Part shown: positions 25,155 to 32,995 of the stretch, piece by piece
How the letters are laid out: the number at the start of each line of letters is the position of its first letter
Position numbering within the stretch: the first letter of the stretch is position 1
Assembly: GCA_026707045.1 (NCBI GenBank)
Contig: JAPOXO010000089.1
Coordinates: 1-44,861, forward strand
DNA length: 44,861 nt
Direction: 5' to 3'
DNA from: Gammaproteobacteria bacterium
Lineage (GTDB): Bacteria; Pseudomonadota; Gammaproteobacteria; Pseudomonadales; Azotimanducaceae
Position numbers and translations under genes: made by a program
Notes under the pieces: generated by a model
What the model saw: the letters and a program-made list of their open reading frames with translations, nothing else
Database searches by the model: none
What the model was told of the DNA's origin: nothing

Positions 25155-25882
25155 CAACGCAAAGAACTGCACTTGTTAGCGGTGCCAGCCGAGGGATAGG
25201 GTCGGCAATCGCGTGCCGACTAGTGAAAGATGGCATCTTTGTCTACGGGACAGCAACCACTGACGAAGGAGTTGAATCGATAAACGATGCACTTGGAAGC
25301 GACGGTAGTGGCCTAAAAATGGTTCTTCCGGACGAAGAATCCATTTCAAGCGCACTAGGAGCAATTTCTGATGCTAATCGGACTGTCGAGATTCTTGTTA
25401 ACAATGCAGGAATCACACGCGACAACCTTTTCATGCGCATGTCCGACCAAAATTGGCAAGACGTATTGGACACTAACCTGACTGGAATCTTCCGTGTGAC
25501 CAAGAGTCTTATCCGATCGATGATGCGGCAACGTTGGGGCAGAATCGTGAATTTGGGCTCGGTTGTTGGACAAGCCGGAAATCCGGGTCAGGTCAACTAT
25601 TCAGCGACAAAAGCTGGAATTGAAGGGTTTACTCGTGCACTGGCACTCGAAGTGGCTAGCCGCGGTGTAACGGTGAACTGCGTAGCTCCAGGCATGATCG
25701 AAACTGACATGACTTCCGACCTGCCAGAGTCGGTTACTGACAATCTGAAATCTCGTATTCCGTTGGGTCGATTAGGGCACCCTGAGGATGTTGCAGGTGT
25801 AGTTTCCTTCTTGGTAAGCGAGGATGCTTCATACGTAACGGCACAGACCCTGCATGTGAATGGTGGAATGCTTGCAACGTAA
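25151..25882 (+). CDS. fabG: 3-oxoacyl-ACP reductase
   Basis: FabG reduces 3-oxoacyl-ACP with NADPH in each elongation cycle. The 243-residue SDR has GASRGIG (residues 11-17), NNAG, Ser137, and Tyr150-x3-Lys154 in YSATK. It also has the FabG-typical VNCVAPGMIETDMT and the C-terminal TLHVNGGML. GTG start overlaps fabD by 4 bases. A hairpin follows the stop before acpP. Confidence 0.97.
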   Translation: MTTQRTALVSGASRGIGSAIACRLVKDGIFVYGTATTDEGVESINDALGSDGSGLKMVLPDEESISSALGAISDANRTVEILVNNAGITRDNLFMRMSDQNWQDVLDTNLTGIFRVTKSLIRSMMRQRWGRIVNLGSVVGQAGNPGQVNYSATKAGIEGFTRALALEVASRGVTVNCVAPGMIETDMTSDLPESVTDNLKSRIPLGRLGHPEDVAGVVSFLVSEDASYVTAQTLHVNGGMLAT

Positions 25883-25889
25883 AATATAT

Positions 25890-25917
25890 GGAGGAGGATT
25901 CAATAAAATACTCCTCC
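25890..25917 (+). promoter_or_regulatory. GC-rich hairpin between fabG and acpP
   Basis: GGAGGAG (25890-25896) pairs perfectly with CTCCTCC (25911-25917) around a 14-base AT-rich loop, 7 bases after the fabG stop. A C-rich rather than U-rich stretch follows, so it is not a standard terminator. The left arm also looks like a strong Shine-Dalgarno sequence that the stem would hide. It may set the very different levels of fabG and acpP mRNA by processing or end protection. Confidence 0.4.
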
Positions 25918-25960
25918 CCCAAATACCCTCAATCGACACTTTACGGAGAGACACAAGCGA

Positions 25961-26206
25961 ATGAGCGATATCGACGAACGCATTAGGCGATTAATAGCTG
26001 AGCAACTGAAGAGCGACGTGAGCGAAGTCAAGGACGATGCATCGTTTGTGGACGATCTCGGCGCAGACTCTCTCGATACCGTGGAGCTGGTAATGGCGCT
26101 CGAAGAGGAATTCGAGACCGAAATTCCAGATGAGGATGCCGAAAACATAACCACTGTGCGTGAAGCGATCGATTACATCAAGAATCAAGTTGGGGATGAT
26201 AACTAG
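25961..26206 (+). CDS. acpP: Acyl carrier protein
   Basis: An 81-residue acidic carrier that holds growing acyl chains on a 4'-phosphopantetheine arm. The attachment site is Ser37 in [21 protein letters not shown]. Four helices are predictable and the composition is strongly acidic. The start ATG has GGAGAG upstream. It is separated from fabG by 78 bases holding a hairpin and from fabF by 98 bases, which fits independent control. Confidence 0.98.
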   Translation: MSDIDERIRRLIAEQLKSDVSEVKDDASFVDDLGADSLDTVELVMALEEEFETEIPDEDAENITTVREAIDYIKNQVGDDN

Positions 26207-26304
26207 CAGAAGGATCTTCACATTAGGTGTAAGGACACTGTATTTCTTGGCGATACCGCTCGTAATCGCTCAAGTTTCGAAATGAGCTTGATCGGGCTTT
26301 CTCG

Positions 26305-27537
26305 ATGAGCAGACGACGCGTAGTCGTTACCGGACTAGGTGCAATAACTCCGATCGGCAATTCAGCCGATGAGTTGTGGAGCAATGCCTTGAAAGGCAAG
26401 AGCGGTGTTGCTCCGATACAGTCCTTTGACACGACCGGTCAAAGGGTGCACATCGGTGCCGAAGTCAAGGATTTCGACCCTTCCCAGTACATGGAAGAGC
26501 GCGAAGCCCGCCGCTATGACCCATTCATTCAGATTGGGGTTGCCGCGGCTGCTCAAGCCATAGAACAAGCTGGCTTAGCACACAGTCCAGACCTAGACCG
26601 AGTAGGAGTTGCCATAGGGTCTGGCATCGGCGGCATACAGACCATTTCTGAACAGCATGAAGTCGTGATAACGCGCGGGCCTCGTCGCGTGACACCATTC
26701 TTCGTTCCCTCCAGCATTGTGAACTTGATCGCTGGAAAGGTCTCCATCGACTACGGTTTTGCTGGTCCCAACATAGCAATTGTGACTGCGTGCACGACAG
26801 GAACTCACAACATTGGATTTGGATTTCGCACTATTCAGCACGGAGAAGCGGATGCGATGGTGGTTGGGGGATCCGAATGGTCGACTTCGCCGCTCACAAT
26901 AGCGGGATTCGCATCCATGAAAGCTCTTTCGACGCGAGTGGATGACCCCGAAAGTGCAAGTAGACCTTGGGACAAGGGCCGAGATGGTTTTGTCTTGGGC
27001 GATGGCGCGGGAGTTATTGTCCTAGAATCCTATGAGCATGCCATGGGGCGTGGTGCAGAAGTCCTTGCAGAAGTCTCAGGTTTTGGAATGAGCGCGGACG
27101 CACATCACATCACCAGCCCTCCTGAAGATGGAAAAGGTGCGATCACCTCGATGAAGTTGGCATTGCAAGATGCGGATGTTGCTCCGAAGGAGATTGACTA
27201 CATCAATGCTCACGGCACTTCGACACCTTTAGGCGATGTTGCCGAAACTAGGTCGATCAAGGCCGTCTTTGGGGATGATACCCGTGTTCCAATCAGTTCA
27301 ACCAAATCGATGTTTGGCCATCTCTTGGGGGCGGCTGGTTCGGTTGAGGCCATTGTCTCGATAATGTCACTGAAGGACCAATCGATTCACGCAACGATCA
27401 ATCTTGATGACCCAGACGACGAATGTGATTTGGACTATGTTCCGCACGAGTCTCGTCAAACAAGTCTGAACCTGGTACTTAGCAATTCATTTGGATTTGG
27501 TGGAACAAACGGTACGCTCGTTTTCCGCAGGGTCTGA
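26305..27537 (+). CDS. fabF: 3-oxoacyl-ACP synthase II
   Basis: FabF condenses malonyl-ACP with acyl-ACP and helps set the saturated/unsaturated balance. The 410-residue protein has the catalytic triad Cys163 (TACTTG), His303 (NAHGTST) and His339 (SMFGHLLGAAG), with Lys334 nearby, and the C-terminal NSFGFGGTNG. The start ATG 26305 lacks a strong SD. mltG begins 6 bases after the stop. pabC, often found here, is absent. Confidence 0.97.
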   Translation: MSRRRVVVTGLGAITPIGNSADELWSNALKGKSGVAPIQSFDTTGQRVHIGAEVKDFDPSQYMEEREARRYDPFIQIGVAAAAQAIEQAGLAHSPDLDRVGVAIGSGIGGIQTISEQHEVVITRGPRRVTPFFVPSSIVNLIAGKVSIDYGFAGPNIAIVTACTTGTHNIGFGFRTIQHGEADAMVVGGSEWSTSPLTIAGFASMKALSTRVDDPESASRPWDKGRDGFVLGDGAGVIVLESYEHAMGRGAEVLAEVSGFGMSADAHHITSPPEDGKGAITSMKLALQDADVAPKEIDYINAHGTSTPLGDVAETRSIKAVFGDDTRVPISSTKSMFGHLLGAAGSVEAIVSIMSLKDQSIHATINLDDPDDECDLDYVPHESRQTSLNLVLSNSFGFGGTNGTLVFRRV

Positions 27538-27543
27538 GAGTGA

Positions 27544-28563
27544 ATGGCGCGGCGGTTTGTGATTGCAAACACCTTAGGAGTACTGGCAGCTGTCGGGCTG
27601 GTTCTGGGTGCGGTCGTCTACTTCAACGGTTGGAAGACGAGCGAACTGGAGCTGGATCGTGAGGTCTTGTTTGTAGTTCAACCCGGTGACTCGTTTCAGC
27701 ATGTAGCTGCGGAATTAGAAGACTCAGGACTCATCAATCGACGCCGTCTGTTCCGCATCCTGGGACTATTGAACGGAGACCTTGCCTCCATTCAGGCAGG
27801 CGAATACTCATTCGCTCAGACAACAAACCCTGTTTCCGTTTTGGAAAAGCTCACTTCTGGAGACGTGGTCAAGCGTCAGATTCGATTACCGGAAGGCGGA
27901 ACGTTTCGTCAGTTCAAAGAAATCTTGCAGTCGGAATCTAAGCTTGCCTTCGATATTGATTCCATCACGGTAAAGGACATTTTGGAATTCTTGGGAGAGT
28001 CGGGCGAGCACAAGAGGTTTGGGGAAGGCTGGTTCTTCCCGGATACCTACGTCTTTCAGATGGGAGACAGTGCGTCCGATGTCTTGAGAATTGCACATGA
28101 TCGGATGGTGGAATCTTTGGATGGAACATGGAAGTCAAGAACTCCATGTGAAGACATTTCAAGTGAATACGACCTTTTAATTCTGGCTTCTCTGGTTGAA
28201 AAAGAAACCTCGAGGAAAGACGAAAAACCTCTTGTTAGTGGAGTATTTACTCGGCGACTTGCGAAAGAAATGAAGCTACAGGCTGATCCCACTGTCATTT
28301 ATGGATTAGGCGCCGAATTTGATGGAGATCTGAAAAGAGAACACTTGCGTCGACCCAATGAATACAACACGTACGTGAACTTGGGTTTGCCGCCAACTCC
28401 CATCGCAGCTCCTTCATCGGAGTCGCTGCATGCCGCAGCTCATCCTGCACCAGGCGACGCGCTGTTTTTTGTGGGTAGAGGAGACGGCACAACACATTTT
28501 TCCTCCACTCTAAAAGAACACAATGAAGCCGTTGAACGATATCAGCTGGGCGAACGAGACTGA
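27544..28563 (+). CDS. mltG: Endolytic murein transglycosylase MltG
   Basis: MltG cuts nascent glycan strands and helps determine peptidoglycan chain length. The 339-residue protein has one N-terminal inner-membrane helix (about residues 5-27) and a LysM-like region with PGDSFQHVA. The YceG catalytic domain follows, with Glu219 in LASLVEKET and the marks LQADPTVIYGLG and YNTYVNLGLPPTPIAAPS. It lies between fabF and tmk as in E. coli. The stop is 3 bases before the tmk GTG. Confidence 0.96.
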   Translation: MARRFVIANTLGVLAAVGLVLGAVVYFNGWKTSELELDREVLFVVQPGDSFQHVAAELEDSGLINRRRLFRILGLLNGDLASIQAGEYSFAQTTNPVSVLEKLTSGDVVKRQIRLPEGGTFRQFKEILQSESKLAFDIDSITVKDILEFLGESGEHKRFGEGWFFPDTYVFQMGDSASDVLRIAHDRMVESLDGTWKSRTPCEDISSEYDLLILASLVEKETSRKDEKPLVSGVFTRRLAKEMKLQADPTVIYGLGAEFDGDLKREHLRRPNEYNTYVNLGLPPTPIAAPSSESLHAAAHPAPGDALFFVGRGDGTTHFSSTLKEHNEAVERYQLGERD

Positions 28564-28566
28564 GCT

Positions 28567-29181
28567 GTGCGCGGCAGGTTTATTACTGTTGAAGGCATCG
28601 AAGGGGTCGGAAAGTCAACTATCGTTCCATTCGTTCAACAGAAACTTGAGGCTGAAGGTCGAATTGTCCATGTCACTCGCGAGCCCGGAGGCACCAAGCT
28701 AGCGGAAGCCGTACGCGACCTACTCTTGTCCGACTGGGCTGAGACTATCCTCCCTCAAACCGAACTCTTGCTCATGTTTGCATCCCGAGCACAGCATGTC
28801 TCCACTGTGATTGAACCAACTTTGCAAGCGGGAACAGATGTAGTTTGTGAACGATTCACTGATGCTTCGATGGCATATCAGGGCGGAGGAAGGGGGATAG
28901 AAGATTCGTTTATAGAGTCTCTAGCTCAGCTAACTCACGGTGAAACTTCACCAGACTTGACGCTCTATTTGGATTTGGATGTGGAGGAGTCGTCGTTTCG
29001 AACTCAAAATCGTCGCAAAGATAGGATCGAACAAGAAGATCTAGATTTCTTCCAACGTGTTAGAAACGCATATCGCAAGCTTGCTTCGAAACACCAAAGA
29101 ATAGTGACCATCGATGCGAGCCGATCTCTTCAAGAGGTTGAGTCCTCAGTCGCCACGGCCCTTGCTGGATTGAACAAATAG
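28567..29181 (+). CDS. tmk: Thymidylate kinase
   Basis: Tmk phosphorylates dTMP to dTDP. The 204-residue protein has the P-loop GIEGVGKST (residues 10-18), the TREPGGT motif, CERFTDASMAYQGGGRG in place of the usual DR-Y region, and DLTLYLDLDVE. The lid has RTQNRRKDRIEQED, giving the E. coli-like (type II) form with basic residues in the lid. The start is GTG 28567, coupled to mltG. holB follows after 4 bases. Confidence 0.96.
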   Translation: MRGRFITVEGIEGVGKSTIVPFVQQKLEAEGRIVHVTREPGGTKLAEAVRDLLLSDWAETILPQTELLLMFASRAQHVSTVIEPTLQAGTDVVCERFTDASMAYQGGGRGIEDSFIESLAQLTHGETSPDLTLYLDLDVEESSFRTQNRRKDRIEQEDLDFFQRVRNAYRKLASKHQRIVTIDASRSLQEVESSVATALAGLNK

Positions 29182-29185
29182 ACCG

Positions 29186-30040
29186 ATGGACCCGTTACCG
29201 CCCTGGTTCAATCGTTCTCTGCAGAAAGTGTTGGAATCCGCGGAGACCGAACGATTGCATCATGCGCTGCTTGTCGACACTCGTCCAGGTTGGGGTGCTG
29301 AGAAATTTGTTGCCGCATGGGTGTCCGCCCTGATTGGTATCGAAAAAGACCCTCGCGAGTCTGCGCATCCGGACATTCGTTGGATAAGACCAGAAGGATC
29401 TATATTGAAAGTCGATCAGATGAGGGATCTGATCGACTTCGTGAGTCTCTCCGTTCAAGTTGCGTCACGCAAGATTGTGGTTGTTGAGTCATTCGAGACT
29501 GCGAACATTGCTGCGTCAAATGCCATTTTGAAGTCATTGGAAGAACCACCGCCAAACACGCACCTAATTCTCATTACAAATGCCATCGATTTGTTGTTGC
29601 CGACTATTAGAAGTCGATGTCAAAGAATTTCTCATGAATTTGGTACTGAGACGGAGTGTCGAGAGTGGTTGGTCGAACAGGGCCTGACTGCGGAAAGTGT
29701 TGAAGAACTGGCGGCTGAGTTTGGCTATTCTCCCTACAGCATTCTTGAAGCGAGTGAACAGAAGTTGGCATCCTTGCGGACTCGTTTGATGAGCACTTGG
29801 AGAGAATCAGAGAAGACCTTGCAGTTGGCGGAAGGACTCAAGAATGAGGAAATTGACCTACTACTCGTCAGATGGATGCGAATTGCCGAAAGATTTGCGA
29901 TACGAGGAACAAACTCTCGCATTCATCTATTTTGGGACGACCTAATCGCTGCTCGTCGAGCTTTTAAGGAAGTAGGAGCTTTAAATAAGCAGCTTCAGCT
30001 TGAACGCCTCTTGATCAAGTGGTCTGATCTGGCTCCGTAG
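29186..30040 (+). CDS. holB: DNA polymerase III delta' subunit, reduced
   Basis: HolB is the delta' part of the clamp loader. Recognition rests on NAILKSLEEPPPNTHLILITNAIDLLLPTIRSRCQRI cut across several motifs (SLEEPP, SRC arginine finger region), HPD followed by an IRWIRPEG-like strand, and position after tmk. The 284-residue protein is about 50 residues shorter than E. coli's. The region that usually carries a four-cysteine zinc module is collapsed to a short loop before HPD. The P-loop region reads RPGWGAEK, which is not a working Walker A; that is usual for delta'. The gene ends 4 bases from the convergent peptidase. Confidence 0.88.
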   Translation: MDPLPPWFNRSLQKVLESAETERLHHALLVDTRPGWGAEKFVAAWVSALIGIEKDPRESAHPDIRWIRPEGSILKVDQMRDLIDFVSLSVQVASRKIVVVESFETANIAASNAILKSLEEPPPNTHLILITNAIDLLLPTIRSRCQRISHEFGTETECREWLVEQGLTAESVEELAAEFGYSPYSILEASEQKLASLRTRLMSTWRESEKTLQLAEGLKNEEIDLLLVRWMRIAERFAIRGTNSRIHLFWDDLIAARRAFKEVGALNKQLQLERLLIKWSDLAP

Positions 30041-30044
30041 GAAT

Positions 30045-31361
30045 TTACGCAGCCTGTCTGAATGCTTCGCGGGTTAGGTTGCGAATGCGTTCTTCCTCGA
30101 CAAGGACGTTGTCCTCAATACGGACTCCGCCAAAGGGCATCAACTTCTCCACTTTCTTCCAGTTTATGTCCCTGTTGTCCGACATGGGACCTAGAAGAAT
30201 CGGTATCAGGTAGATTCCGGGTTCTACGGTGAAGACCATACGTGGAGATATCTCCCTCAAGAGGCGCAACGACGGAAACCGTTCGGGTGGATTCTCTGCG
30301 TTGCCTTCTTCATCAATGATGTGACCTCCTAAGTCGTGGGTCTGCAAACCTAATAGGTGCCCTGTACCGTGTGGGTAGAAAACATCAGTCAATCGTTGTT
30401 CATAGGCAGCAGTGGCAGAACAAGTGATTAGGCCGCATTCCGCCAGAGATTCTGCAACCAGCTGGTGGGCTCGTTCGTGAAATTCCAAAAAAGTCGAAAA
30501 GGACTTTAGCTCGCGGATTAGTTGTTGTTGAAACTCGTTGACAGACCGAACCAGTTGGTCGTAATCATTTCCTTCTTCACGAGCATAGGAACGGGTAATG
30601 TCCGCATGGTAGCTCTGGTACTTTGCTCCTGCATCAATGAGCAGACTACGCACGCTTGAAGGAGGAGCAAGATCGTAGTGTTGGTAGTGCAGTGTGCTTG
30701 CGTGCTCGTTTAATCCCACAATATTTGGATACGGAAGTTGGCTTTCGACTTGCTTGCTAGCTGTCAAAAATGCAATGTGAATGTCGAACTCGCTTGAATC
30801 GCTGAAGAATGCCTCTCTCGCGGCTAAGTGTCCTTTAACTCCCATGGCAGTTGCTTTTTCCATGTTTTCTATTTCAAACGGCGTCTTAAACGCACGACGG
30901 TACGCCAATTGATTAAGTAGTGTCTGTGTTGGCGGTTCCACATTAGAAATTGCCAAGTAGTTCGATGGTTCTGGCCCGATGTAAGCGATGCGGCGATTGC
31001 CCTGCACCGATAACTTGCAGGCTTGCTCCAAGTCCTTCAACGACGTGTGGACCCGATGCTCAAAATTCTTGGCTAGATGAGGGGGAATTGACGATGGTAG
31101 GTACCAATAGTCTTCGGGGGTATACCAGTGCAGTTCGGGTTCTGAATCCACATTGACAATTAGAACGCAGTGTTCGCATTGATCGAAAACTGTCCAACGC
31201 AGAAAGTGCGGATTGGCGTGGAAGGGAGGAGACTGGTCATCGGAATAGTAGAAGGGGGCATCTCCCGCAGCAATCATCGCGGAATCGTAGTTATTTTGGG
31301 AAAGCAGCTCTTTCCATTCGTCCGTGAGCGCAATAAGTTGGTCTTCGTATTTGTCGTTCAC
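30045..31361 (-). CDS. pepQ: Xaa-Pro dipeptidase (M24 family)
   Basis: A 438-residue cytosolic metallopeptidase of the pita-bread fold that cleaves X-Pro dipeptides. The five metal ligands are visible: Asp in LIDAGAKYQ, Asp in YHADITRSY, His in HGTGHLLGLQTHD, Glu in TVEPGIYLIP and Glu in GVRIEDNVLV. Length and the long N-terminal domain fit PepQ (about 443 residues in E. coli). The start is GTG 31361 with GGAAGA upstream. It is divergent from the molybdenum hydroxylase operon, with a 223-base spacer. Confidence 0.9.
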   Translation of the reverse strand: MNDKYEDQLIALTDEWKELLSQNNYDSAMIAAGDAPFYYSDDQSPPFHANPHFLRWTVFDQCEHCVLIVNVDSEPELHWYTPEDYWYLPSSIPPHLAKNFEHRVHTSLKDLEQACKLSVQGNRRIAYIGPEPSNYLAISNVEPPTQTLLNQLAYRRAFKTPFEIENMEKATAMGVKGHLAAREAFFSDSSEFDIHIAFLTASKQVESQLPYPNIVGLNEHASTLHYQHYDLAPPSSVRSLLIDAGAKYQSYHADITRSYAREEGNDYDQLVRSVNEFQQQLIRELKSFSTFLEFHERAHQLVAESLAECGLITCSATAAYEQRLTDVFYPHGTGHLLGLQTHDLGGHIIDEEGNAENPPERFPSLRLLREISPRMVFTVEPGIYLIPILLGPMSDNRDINWKKVEKLMPFGGVRIEDNVLVEEERIRNLTREAFRQAA

Positions 31362-31460
31362 CTTGCAGAATCTTCCGTGTTCGATTGGTGGTTTCTGAAT
31401 TGTATTGAGCCAATAATCTGATGCGACCGTGTGGCTTTAGCACCAATTGAGGAGACCCGA

Positions 31461-31559
31461 ATGGTTCTCAAGCGAATGAATAACGAGAGTCAGGCGGTTT
31501 CTATGCGAATTTCTGAGTTGTCAAAAGGCGTTTTAGGTGCCTGTGTAAAATTCGGCTAG
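31461..31559 (+). other. Small ORF (32 aa) before the molybdenum hydroxylase operon
   Basis: ATG 31461 follows TTGAGGAGA at a spacing of about 6 bases, a strong ribosome-binding site. The product MVLKRMNNESQAVSMRISEL... is basic and unrecognised. It ends 25 bases before the GTG of the FAD subunit. It could be a leader peptide or a real small protein. Confidence 0.3.
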
Positions 31560-31584
31560 AGATACACGAATCTGGGGAGTTCTT

Positions 31585-32460
31585 GTGAGTAGCTACACCT
31601 TCGCCGCACCTACTTCAATTGATGAAGCTCTTTCCGTCCTTGCGAATTCGTCTCGGAGAGGCGAACGAGCTCAAGTTTTGGCGGGAGGCACTGACGTCAT
31701 CGTTCAGATGAGATCGTTCGACAACGAGCCCCGTTTGCTTGTCGATGTCAAGAAGCTTGCTGAAACAAACGAAGTCAGTATTGGCGAGGATGAAGTATTC
31801 ATAGGATCTGCTATAGCTTCTGGCGTGCTGAACGAGAATGACGAACTTAAGCGCATGTTTCCGGGCTTGCTAGAGTCGGCCGATTTGATTGGTTCCACTC
31901 AGATTCAAGGTCGAGCCAGCATTGGGGGAAATTTGTGCAATTCTTCTCCTGCAGGAGACACTATTCCTGCCTTGATAGTCAACTCGTCAGTGTGTGTAAT
32001 CGCCAACAGCAATGGCAATCGGGAAGTTCCAGTTGAGGACTTCGTGACGGGTGTTGGCACAAACTGCATGTCGGCAGAAGAATTTTTAATTGGCTTCAAA
32101 ATTCCACGACCACCGGCGCGAACGGGTGACGCATATTTGAGATTCATTCCACGTACAGAGATGGACATTGCTGTTGCGGGCGCTGGAGTTTCGGTAACGT
32201 TCGACGATAGTGGAGTATGCACTAGAGCTCGTGTAAGCATCGGTGCTGTGGCTCCAACGGCATTGCTTGTGGCAGACGCAGCAAACGCTTTGATTGGTAC
32301 TCAGGTAGACGATTCGGCTCTGCGAGCCGCGGAAGCTGCTTGTAGTGCGGCTGCGTCACCAATCACTGACAAACGAGGAACTGTCGAATACCGCAGGAAG
32401 GTGGTGGGCGTGTTGTGCCGGCGTGCCGGAACGATTGCACGCGACAGGGCGCTGGCGTAA
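31585..32460 (+). CDS. Molybdenum hydroxylase FAD subunit (CoxM/CutM-like)
   Basis: The medium subunit of a xanthine-oxidase-family hydroxylase, which passes electrons from the iron-sulphur subunit through FAD to an acceptor. The 291-residue protein has the FAD motifs AGGTDVIVQMR (about residues 33-43) and TQIQGRASIGGNLCNSSPAGD (around residue 110). The usual C-terminal domain ends with YRRKVVGVLCRRA. The start is GTG 31585 with GGGGAG upstream. The order FAD, 2Fe-2S, Mo subunit is that of cox clusters, but the active-site motif of the large subunit shows it is not a CO dehydrogenase. The substrate is unknown. Confidence 0.92.
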   Translation: MSSYTFAAPTSIDEALSVLANSSRRGERAQVLAGGTDVIVQMRSFDNEPRLLVDVKKLAETNEVSIGEDEVFIGSAIASGVLNENDELKRMFPGLLESADLIGSTQIQGRASIGGNLCNSSPAGDTIPALIVNSSVCVIANSNGNREVPVEDFVTGVGTNCMSAEEFLIGFKIPRPPARTGDAYLRFIPRTEMDIAVAGAGVSVTFDDSGVCTRARVSIGAVAPTALLVADAANALIGTQVDDSALRAAEAACSAAASPITDKRGTVEYRRKVVGVLCRRAGTIARDRALA

Positions 32461-32501
32461 ATTTCAGCGACTAGTAACAAGAACAGAGGGATTAAGGGAC
32501 G

Positions 32502-32981
32502 ATGAAAAAGGTACACGTTTCGACAACTGTCAACGGCCAACCGGAAGAAGCTTTATGTGAAGTACATCAGTCGTTGTTGGACTTGCTGCGCGACGAGCTA
32601 GGACTTACAGGTACCAAGGAAGGATGCGGAACCGGTGATTGTGGAGCATGCACAGTTCTTTTGGACGGCAGATTGGTTTGTTCGTGTTTGGTTCTTGGCG
32701 TCGAGGCGGAAGGCAAGGAAGTTACCACGATTGAAGGTATCGCGGATCCGGATAGATTGCATGTTGTTCAACAGAAGTTCCTTGAACATGCGGCACTTCA
32801 GTGCGGAATTTGCACGCCAGGCTTTATAGTCGCAGCGAAGGCTTTGCTTGACAAGAATCCGGACCCGGACGAAACAACGATTCGATACTGGTTGGCTGGT
32901 AACTTGTGCCGTTGTACGGGTTACGACAAAATTGTTCGAGCCGTTCAGGACGCCGCGCAAGAATTGGCCCAAAGTAGTTAG
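32502..32981 (+). CDS. Molybdenum hydroxylase 2Fe-2S subunit (CoxS-like)
   Basis: The 159-residue small subunit carries two [2Fe-2S] clusters. The plant-ferredoxin-like cluster uses Cys42, Cys47, Cys50 and Cys62 ([16 protein letters not shown]). The second, alpha-helical cluster uses Cys101, Cys104, Cys136 and Cys138 (CGICTPGF and CRCTGY). All eight ligands are present, so this subunit looks functional. It starts at ATG 32502, 41 bases after the FAD subunit, and is followed 14 bases later by the large subunit. Confidence 0.95.
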   Translation: MKKVHVSTTVNGQPEEALCEVHQSLLDLLRDELGLTGTKEGCGTGDCGACTVLLDGRLVCSCLVLGVEAEGKEVTTIEGIADPDRLHVVQQKFLEHAALQCGICTPGFIVAAKALLDKNPDPDETTIRYWLAGNLCRCTGYDKIVRAVQDAAQELAQSS

Positions 32982-32995
32982 GACAGGAGAAAACC

